Positions 39,110-44,675 of a DNA stretch of 44,675 nucleotides are shown one piece after another (the first letter of the stretch is position 1; the number at the start of each line of letters is the position of its first letter). The notes beneath the pieces were generated by a model that saw nothing but the letters and a program-made list of their open reading frames with translations, had not been told where the DNA came from and did no database searches. The stretch comes from Dechloromonas sp. Dech2017 (lineage in GTDB: Bacteria > Pseudomonadota > Gammaproteobacteria > Burkholderiales > Rhodocyclaceae), in contig SSXW01000028.1 in the NCBI GenBank assembly GCA_009469585.1, positions 1 to 44,675 of the forward strand, in the 5' to 3' direction. Both the position numbers and the translations under genes were made by a program.

Positions 39110-40177
39110 TCAGGCCGGATCGCGGAACAGGGAGCGATCCGAGAACAGCGGCGAGACGAAGGGGCGGTCGGCGCCGGTGTCGTACTCGTGGTGGTAGCGC
39201 TCGACGCGCTCGACCTCGTTCTTCGAGCCGAGGATGACCGGCACGCGCTGGTGCAGCGCTTCCGGCGCCACGTCGACGATGCGCTGGCGGCCGGTGCTGG
39301 CGGCGCCGCCGGCCTGGGCGATCAGCATGGCCATCGGGTTGGCCTCGTACATCAGGCGCAGGCGGCCGGGCTTGGCCGGGTCCTTGTTGTCCTTGGGGTA
39401 CATGAAGATGCCGCCGCGCATCAGGATGCGATGCACCTCGGCGACCATGGAGGCGATCCAGCGCATGTTGAAATCGGCGCCGCGCACCCCCGTCTTGCCG
39501 GCCTTGCACTCCTCGACATAGCGCTGCACCGGCGGCTCCCAGAAACGCTCGTTGGAGGTGTTGATGGCGAATTCGCGGGTATCCTCCGGCACCTTGATGT
39601 CGGGGTGGGTGAGCTGGAAGTTGCCGCTCTCGCGGTCCAGCGTGAAGCCGTGGGTGCCGGTGCCCACCGTCAGCACCAGCATGGTGGCCGGGCCGTAGAT
39701 GGCGTAGCCGGCGGCCAGCTGGCGGTGGCCGGGCTGCAGGTAGTCGGCGGCCTCGGCATCGCCGGCCTCGTCCCGCTGCAAAATGGAAAAGATGGTGCCG
39801 ACCGAGACGTTGACGTCGCTGTTCGACGAGCCGTCGAGCGGGTCGAAGATCAGCAGGTAGCGGCCGCGCGGATATTTCTCGGGGATGCGGTAGGGTTCGT
39901 CCATTTCCTCGGAGGCCATGCCGGCCAGCTGGCCGCCCCACTCGCAATGGCGCAGCATGGCTTCGTTGGTCAGCACGTCGAGCTTTTTCTGCACCTCGCC
40001 CTGCACGTTGGTCGATTCCAGCGCGCCGGAAAAGCCGCTCAGGGCGCCCTTGCCGACCATCGCCGAAATGGTCTTGACGGCCGCCGCCACGTCGATGAGC
40101 AGGGCGCCCATCTCGCTGTGCTGGCCCCGGGTCTGTTCGATGACGAACTTGGAGAGGGTGGTACGTCCGAATTGCAT
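39110..40177 (-). CDS. fbp: Fructose-1,6-bisphosphatase, class 1
   Basis: A 355-aa phosphatase, first gene of the cbb operon (cbbF). The ATG at 40177 ([18 protein letters not shown]) has GGAGA upstream; one five codons earlier is less likely. Core motifs: [20 protein letters not shown] (metal and phosphate site near residue 115), [37 protein letters not shown] and [20 protein letters not shown], then [17 protein letters not shown]. Class 1 enzymes often also cleave sedoheptulose-1,7-bisphosphate in this setting. Confidence 0.96.
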   Translation of the reverse strand: MQFGRTTLSKFVIEQTRGQHSEMGALLIDVAAAVKTISAMVGKGALSGFSGALESTNVQGEVQKKLDVLTNEAMLRHCEWGGQLAGMASEEMDEPYRIPEKYPRGRYLLIFDPLDGSSNSDVNVSVGTIFSILQRDEAGDAEAADYLQPGHRQLAAGYAIYGPATMLVLTVGTGTHGFTLDRESGNFQLTHPDIKVPEDTREFAINTSNERFWEPPVQRYVEECKAGKTGVRGADFNMRWIASMVAEVHRILMRGGIFMYPKDNKDPAKPGRLRLMYEANPMAMLIAQAGGAASTGRQRIVDVAPEALHQRVPVILGSKNEVERVERYHHEYDTGADRPFVSPLFSDRSLFRDPA

Positions 40178-40219
40178 GGTGTCTCCAATCATTGTTGTGT
40201 TACCGCGTTGAAACCGAAG

Positions 40220-40298
40220 ATAAGTGACTTATTAATTAACTGATAGTCAGGATTTCTTAAGCGGGCAATAAGCCATCACTGAATAAGCCAGTGCTTAT
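40220..40298 (-). promoter_or_regulatory. cbb operon promoter with candidate CbbR sites
   Basis: On the minus strand TTGCCC (40263-40268) and TATCAG (40240-40245) are 17 bp apart. Upstream of the -35, at 40283-40298, lies ATAAGC-CAGT-GCTTAT, a perfect inverted repeat fitting the LysR/CbbR pattern TNA-N7/8-TNA at about -58. A second inverted repeat, ATAAGT-G-ACTTAT (40220-40232), covers the start site. AATAAGCCA is also directly repeated at 40267 and 40282. Confidence 0.55.
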
Positions 40299-40357
40299 CT
40301 CCCGGTTCAAAAGGTCTGACTGGGCGCCCAGGCCAAGCGGGGCTATCGTGAGCAATC

Positions 40358-41074
40358 ATGGATACCGCACTCAAAGCTCTGATCTTCGACGTCGATGGCA
40401 CGCTGGCCGAAACCGAGCGCGACGGCCATCGCCCGGCCTTCAATGCCGCCTTTGCCGAATACGGCCTGGACTGGCATTGGGACGAGTGCCTGTACGGCGA
40501 ACTGCTCGCCGTGACCGGCGGCAAGGAGCGCATGCTGCACTACGCCGAGCACCTCGACCCGCAGCTGCTCGACGATCCGCACTTTCCCGAACTGGTCAGA
40601 ACACTGCACCGGGCCAAGACGGCCCACTACGTCCGGATTGTCGAACAAGGTGGATTACCGCTGCGCCCCGGTGTCGCCGAACTGATCGACGAGGCCCGCG
40701 CCGCCGGCATCCGCCTCGCCATCGCTACCACCACCTCGCCGGAAAACGTCAATGCCCTGCTGCGCACCAGCCTCGGCCCCGATTCGCGTGACTGGTTCGA
40801 AGTGATCGGCGCCGGCGACGTCGTGCCGGCCAAGAAGCCCGCCCCCGATATCTACCAATGGGTGCTGGATCGACTTCAACTGCCGGCCAGCGCCTGCCTG
40901 GCCATCGAAGACTCCGACAACGGCCTGCGCGCCGCCCTCGGCGCCGGTCTGCGCTGCCTGATCACGCGCAACGGCTACACGGCGGATCAGGATTTCTCAG
41001 GCGCCTGGAGGGCAGTTGACCAACTCGCGGACGTCTCGCTCAAGAATATTTCCGTACATCTCGACCGACTGTAG
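40358..41074 (+). CDS. cbbY: CbbY-type HAD phosphatase (xylulose-1,5-bisphosphate phosphatase)
   Basis: A 238-aa HAD hydrolase. FDVDGTLAETERDGHRPAFN carries the catalytic Asp pair, followed by the cap with YGELLAVTGGKERMLHYAEH, a typical CbbY hallmark, then LAIATTTSPENVNALL, KKPAPDIYQWVLDRL and IEDSDNGLRAAL. CbbY removes xylulose-1,5-bisphosphate, a misfire product that inhibits RuBisCO. It diverges from fbp across 180 bp, so it may share CbbR control. Its ribosome-binding site is weak (GTGAG). A RuBisCO gene is thus expected elsewhere in the genome. Confidence 0.9.
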   Translation: MDTALKALIFDVDGTLAETERDGHRPAFNAAFAEYGLDWHWDECLYGELLAVTGGKERMLHYAEHLDPQLLDDPHFPELVRTLHRAKTAHYVRIVEQGGLPLRPGVAELIDEARAAGIRLAIATTTSPENVNALLRTSLGPDSRDWFEVIGAGDVVPAKKPAPDIYQWVLDRLQLPASACLAIEDSDNGLRAALGAGLRCLITRNGYTADQDFSGAWRAVDQLADVSLKNISVHLDRL

Positions 41075-41243
41075 CTACAGCCGCCAGTCCCCAGAAGCTC
41101 GCCTTCACTAACAAACCGCACGCCAACGCCGGCAAGTGGGGAAAAGTGCCCTGATCTCCGTCGGTCAAACGATCCCTTGGGCCAACGCGATACGATTCCC
41201 GGGAATTCAGAAAATCCGGTGTGCGTTGAAATCTCCCTACCGT

Positions 41244-41669
41244 TCAATGCTCCTTCATATGCACCTTGGCATTCTGTTCATTCAAACAGACGGCAAGAGT
41301 CCGATCGCTTTTAAGAATATGCTCGTACAGCCACGCATTGAGGAAATCGACCAGGTCTTTCATGGCGCCAGCAGTATCCGCAGACGATTGGTCACGCATT
41401 CGTGAGAGTTCCTCTATAAACCGGCGGTGCTGCTGACAATGCTCCTCGAAGTCGGGCCGCCCCTTCAGGCTAGTCATCAGCGCTTCCTCAGTACCGAAGT
41501 GAAAAATGGTATACGCCGTGAGTCGTTGAAGAACATCGTCCAATACAGACAAGTTCTGCCCAGCCGCATAAGCCGCACCAAGCTCATTCAGCATGCCGAT
41601 CAATTCTTCATGCTGAAGGTCAATCGTCCGCACGCCTGTTGCCAGCTCATTAGTCCAGCGTATTCTCAT
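41244..41669 (-). CDS. Bacteriohemerythrin
   Basis: A 141-aa single-domain oxygen-binding di-iron protein. The ATG at 41669 (MRIRWTNELATGVRTIDLQH) has a GGGGTGG sequence upstream; four extra N-terminal residues are possible. Iron ligands follow the family order: QH near residue 20, HFGTEE (about 56-61), EEHCQQH (about 75-81) and EHILKSD near the C-terminus. It could store or sense oxygen or nitric oxide. It diverges from the NIT-PAS-GGDEF-EAL gene across 93 bp, suggesting a joint redox or nitrogen-oxide response. Confidence 0.93.
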   Translation of the reverse strand: MRIRWTNELATGVRTIDLQHEELIGMLNELGAAYAAGQNLSVLDDVLQRLTAYTIFHFGTEEALMTSLKGRPDFEEHCQQHRRFIEELSRMRDQSSADTAGAMKDLVDFLNAWLYEHILKSDRTLAVCLNEQNAKVHMKEH

Positions 41670-41762
41670 GAACCACCCCATCGGGATAAAACCATTACCA
41701 GACGATTTTTTTGGTTACACTACATCGAATGCAAAAATAATCAAAAACAATCATTCTGACAA

Positions 41763-44516
41763 ATGAACGACGCCAGACGAACAGCTGCAGGATCAACCAA
41801 AACAAAAGGGCTCGCACCGATTCGGCGAAATGCGATCTGGCTGCTGATCGTATTCCTGCTGGCGTTATCGTTTTTTGTCATCCACAGCCTGATTGATCGC
41901 TTAGCGCAACTCAGTGACGCGAAGCTTGATGGAAAGTGGCTGCGCGCCAATAGCGCGATCGGTCTGCTTATTCATGAGCTACAGAAAGAAAGAGGGCTTT
42001 CAAGTGGCTATATTGCATCGGATGGCGAGCGCTTCGGCCCGGCGCTAGTTGCTCAACAAAAAGTGACCAGCAGCGCAGAGCAAGAACTGGTCAGCATCTT
42101 TAGCGAGAACAAAATCGGCGGCGCCATCCTTCGAAGCGTTGATGAAGAATGGATGTTGCTTCAGGTGCTACGGGGACGCGTGCAAAAACTGGAGCTATCG
42201 CGCGACTACACAATCGACCAATACACAATCCTTATCAAGACGCTCTTCGACCTACAGATGAGCGCCTTTCACAGTCCGGTCGACGCATCGATATTGCGCA
42301 AACAGATCGCCCTTGTCGCATTTTCGCAGGCCAAGGAAGCGGCCGGCCAAGAACGGGCTTTGATCTCTGCAATCTTGTCTGACCACGATTTAGCCAATGG
42401 ACGAATAGAGGTGCTCAATAGCCTCTGGGCAACAAAGCACGATCGCCTCACAAATTTTTCCCGCCTGGCCGACGACGAGACGAACAGCATGTACCTCAGC
42501 ATGCTGGCTGAACAGCACATCAAAGACACGGAACGCATTCGCCAGAAGGTCAAAGCTGCCGTCTTTTGGGAGGAAACTCACCGAAATAATGCCACCTCCG
42601 GGGAACTCCCCGTGAGTCTGCCAACACCTGAGCGATGGTTCGAACTGGCAAGCCAAACCATTGATGCGATGAAGCATCTCGAAGATCAGCAGAATTACTC
42701 CTTGCGCAATAGCGCCGAGCAAGTGGAGGCTCGTGCATCGAAAGAACTTCTGGTCAGTGGATCGCTAGTCGCGTTGGCCTTCATTTTCATTGGCATTCTG
42801 ATGCGACAGATCCAACGGGGTCATCGACTCGCGGAACACGAACTGAGTCTGGCAGAAACAGTCTTTGACAATAGCGTTGAATCCATCATGGTCACCGACG
42901 GCCAGCAACGGATCATCGCCGTTAATTCTGCTTTTCTGAGGATTTCGGGCTACAGCGAGGCGGAAATCATTGGACAGCAACCCCAAATCCTGAACTCCGG
43001 CCGACACGACCCGTCCTTCTATAAACGTATGTGGCAAGACTTAGACGAATGGGGCACTTGGAAAGGCGAAGTTTGGAACCGAAGAAAGGACGGTGAGATT
43101 TTTCCCGCCTTGTTGTCCATAGCAGTTGTTCGAGGGCAGGATGGGGAAGCAAAGAACTACATCAGCATGATTTTCGACCTCAGCGAGCATAAAACTGTCG
43201 AGACATTGCTGGCACAGCTCAGGACCTTCGATGGGCTGACGTCACTGCCCAACAGAGAGTCGTGGCTTTCAACGCTTGATCAACAACTGGCTACTGCAAG
43301 AAGGAACAATGCTCAGTTTTCTGTGCTTTTGCTTGATCTGGATCGATTCAAGTCGATTAATGAATCACTTGGTTTTTCCGTCGGTGATCAGGTGCTGGTC
43401 GAAACTGCAGAACGTATCAAGACGACGCTACGCAAACATGATGTCGTGGCACGTCTCGGCGGCAATCGATTCGCCATCTTGCTGAGCGAGATCACCGACC
43501 CAAAGGCAATCGGGAGTGTCTGCGAAAAATTGCTGACCGCGTTTTCGACACCGTTCGAGATCAATGGTCTAAACGTTCATTCCACGCTCAGTATCGGAGC
43601 GGCAATTTTCCCGAGCGATGGGGAAGACACTAAAACGCTGATGATGGGGGCTGAATCAGCCCTATATAGCGCCAAGGCTGACGGACGCAATCTATACAAA
43701 TTCTACGCCGCAGCGATGAATGAGCTCGGAGGCCAACTCTTCAAGCTTGAGCGGATGCTGAGACTGGCGCTGGAGCGGAATGAGTTTTCGGTCGTATATC
43801 AACCGCAAGTCAACGCTAGTGACGGCAAACTGGTCGGCGTCGAAGCACTGCTACGCTGGTCAAATCCTGAACTTGGCAACGTTTCTCCAGTGCAATTCAT
43901 TCCGATTGCCGAAGAGACCGGCCTCATCATTCCGATCGGTGAATGGATCATGCGCATGGCCTGTCTACAAGCGCGGCAATGGCAAGTCGAATTGGGCATC
44001 GATATACCGGTTGCTGTGAACCTCTCGGCCCGGCAATTCCGACGTGCGGATCTTCTTGCCTCAATTCAACTCATTCTCGATGAAACCGGCCTGCCCAGCA
44101 GACTGCTAGAACTGGAAATCACAGAAGGTTCTTTGATAGTCGATCCCGCTGGCGCAACCGACATCATGCGTGGTCTCAATATCCTGGGCATCAGGACGGC
44201 GCTGGACGATTTTGGGACCGGCTATTCATCGCTTTCCTATCTCAAAGCCTTTCCGCTCAATCGCCTCAAGATTGATCGCGCCTTCGTTCGAGACCTCCCG
44301 GACGATGAAAGCGATTGTGCGATATCGAACACAATTATCGCGCTTGGCCGCAACCTGAACATGGAGGTTTTGGCGGAGGGCATTGAGACCGATGCTCAGC
44401 GGGAATTCCTGACCCAAGCCGGCTGTCATGTCTTCCAAGGCTATCTTTTTGGCAAGCCCGTTTCAGCAGAAACCATCAACCAACTCCTCCTCGCCGGCAA
44501 ATTGATCGCCGCATAG
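41763..44516 (+). CDS. Membrane NIT-PAS-GGDEF-EAL protein, probable c-di-GMP phosphodiesterase with degenerate GGDEF
   Basis: A 917-aa protein. Helices at about residues 24-44 and 328-346 frame a periplasmic helical NIT (nitrate/nitrite-sensing) domain marked by LLIHELQKERGLSSGYIAS. A PAS domain follows (about 360-475; ETVFDNSVESIMVTDGQQR, GYSEAEIIGQQP). The GGDEF domain (about 485-640) has GGNRF in place of GGDEF near residue 566, so cyclase activity is unlikely. The EAL domain (about 660-905) keeps EALLRW, VNLSARQF, ELEITEGSL, LDDFGTGYSSLSYLK, LKIDRAFVRDL and LAEGIET, consistent with active c-di-GMP hydrolysis. Base composition is lower in GC than the rest of the window. Confidence 0.93.
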   Translation: MNDARRTAAGSTKTKGLAPIRRNAIWLLIVFLLALSFFVIHSLIDRLAQLSDAKLDGKWLRANSAIGLLIHELQKERGLSSGYIASDGERFGPALVAQQKVTSSAEQELVSIFSENKIGGAILRSVDEEWMLLQVLRGRVQKLELSRDYTIDQYTILIKTLFDLQMSAFHSPVDASILRKQIALVAFSQAKEAAGQERALISAILSDHDLANGRIEVLNSLWATKHDRLTNFSRLADDETNSMYLSMLAEQHIKDTERIRQKVKAAVFWEETHRNNATSGELPVSLPTPERWFELASQTIDAMKHLEDQQNYSLRNSAEQVEARASKELLVSGSLVALAFIFIGILMRQIQRGHRLAEHELSLAETVFDNSVESIMVTDGQQRIIAVNSAFLRISGYSEAEIIGQQPQILNSGRHDPSFYKRMWQDLDEWGTWKGEVWNRRKDGEIFPALLSIAVVRGQDGEAKNYISMIFDLSEHKTVETLLAQLRTFDGLTSLPNRESWLSTLDQQLATARRNNAQFSVLLLDLDRFKSINESLGFSVGDQVLVETAERIKTTLRKHDVVARLGGNRFAILLSEITDPKAIGSVCEKLLTAFSTPFEINGLNVHSTLSIGAAIFPSDGEDTKTLMMGAESALYSAKADGRNLYKFYAAAMNELGGQLFKLERMLRLALERNEFSVVYQPQVNASDGKLVGVEALLRWSNPELGNVSPVQFIPIAEETGLIIPIGEWIMRMACLQARQWQVELGIDIPVAVNLSARQFRRADLLASIQLILDETGLPSRLLELEITEGSLIVDPAGATDIMRGLNILGIRTALDDFGTGYSSLSYLKAFPLNRLKIDRAFVRDLPDDESDCAISNTIIALGRNLNMEVLAEGIETDAQREFLTQAGCHVFQGYLFGKPVSAETINQLLLAGKLIAA

Positions 44517-44545
44517 CCAAACTGTTTTTTCTCGACCCGATACTA

Positions 44546-44675
44546 GGGCGTGTTCACAGTAACCAGATATAGGCACAAGCGAGATGCAGGAAGGCATTGA
44601 ATCGATTGGCGAGTTTGTCGTATCGGGTTGCGATGCGGCGGAACTGCTTGAGACGATTGAAAAATCGCTCGACGA
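44546..44675. mobile_element. IS5-family insertion sequence, one end (partial)
   Basis: From about 44546 the sequence GGGCGTGTTCACAGTAACC looks like the terminal repeat of an IS5-family element (IS427/IS1031 group), with a TA/CTAG flank at 44541-44546. A transposase C-terminus follows on the minus strand. The other end is outside the window, and the exact boundary is within a few bases. Confidence 0.75.
44554..44675 (-). CDS. IS5-family transposase, C-terminal fragment cut by window edge
   Basis: The last 39 codons of a DDE transposase. The product reads VERFFNRLKQFRRIATRYDK and then LANRFNAFLHLACAYIWLL, ending in TGA at 44554-44556. 'NRLKQFRRIATRYDKLAxxF' with a final 'AxIxIWL' is the standard end of IS5-family (IS427-like) transposases. 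The rest, including most of the catalytic domain, is outside the window, so activity cannot be judged. Confidence 0.88.
   Translation of the reverse strand, partial: VERFFNRLKQFRRIATRYDKLANRFNAFLHLACAYIWLL

Overview
The window is GC-rich chromosomal DNA, probably from a betaproteobacterium, with Rhodocyclales (Dechloromonas/Azonexus/Azospira-like) as my best guess. That guess rests on base composition, the Calvin-cycle gene order fbp-prk-tkt-gap-fba-rpe-gph with a divergent cbbY, the bacteriohemerythrin and the c-di-GMP gene. It is not a marker-gene identification.

Positions 1-19759, all minus strand, hold a nearly complete extracellular contractile injection system (eCIS, Afp/PVC/AlgoCIS-like). 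In transcription order it reads: cap/tail terminator (DUF4255), an unknown 332-aa protein, sheath, two tube proteins, a tiny DUF5908 protein, LysM-type tube/baseplate adaptor, VgrG-like spike, PAAR tip, gp25, gp47/baseplate J, Afp12-like baseplate protein, an unknown 930-aa protein, a tape-measure protein (CIS_TMP type), and an AAA+ ATPase. The edge cuts off the start of a DUF4157-like 'eCIS core' protein. Spacing is tight throughout, so this looks like one long operon. There is one sheath gene and no recognisable tail fibre.

Positions 19760-20331 are an AT-rich divergent control region with several perfect palindromes. From it a plus-strand cassette runs away from the eCIS (20332-28902): a caspase-family protease, an 1814-aa protein joining two alpha/beta-hydrolase (lipase-like) modules to a CHAT caspase-like protease and a helical C-terminus, an M15-type peptidoglycan peptidase, and a polytopic membrane protein with a cytoplasmic nucleotide-domain-like tail. 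Two caspase-clan proteases, predicted lipases and a cell-wall peptidase beside a contractile injection machine suggest a cell-death, lysis or effector module. This is the most novel part of the window.

Positions 28899-32018 encode a hybrid sensor kinase that meets the cassette tail-to-tail. Positions 32216-40177 (minus) are the cbb operon for the regenerative part of the Calvin cycle. It has a promoter and candidate CbbR sites at 40220-40298 and cbbY diverging at 40358; no RuBisCO or cbbR lies inside the window. Positions 41244-44516 carry a bacteriohemerythrin and a divergent NIT-PAS-GGDEF-EAL protein of visibly lower GC. The window ends in the 3' end of an IS5-family insertion sequence.

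A roughly 33-35 bp dispersed repeat occurs at least eight times across the window, in intergenic DNA and inside reading frames. In fba a copy supplies the last codons and the stop. Two other repeat structures sit between cbb genes.
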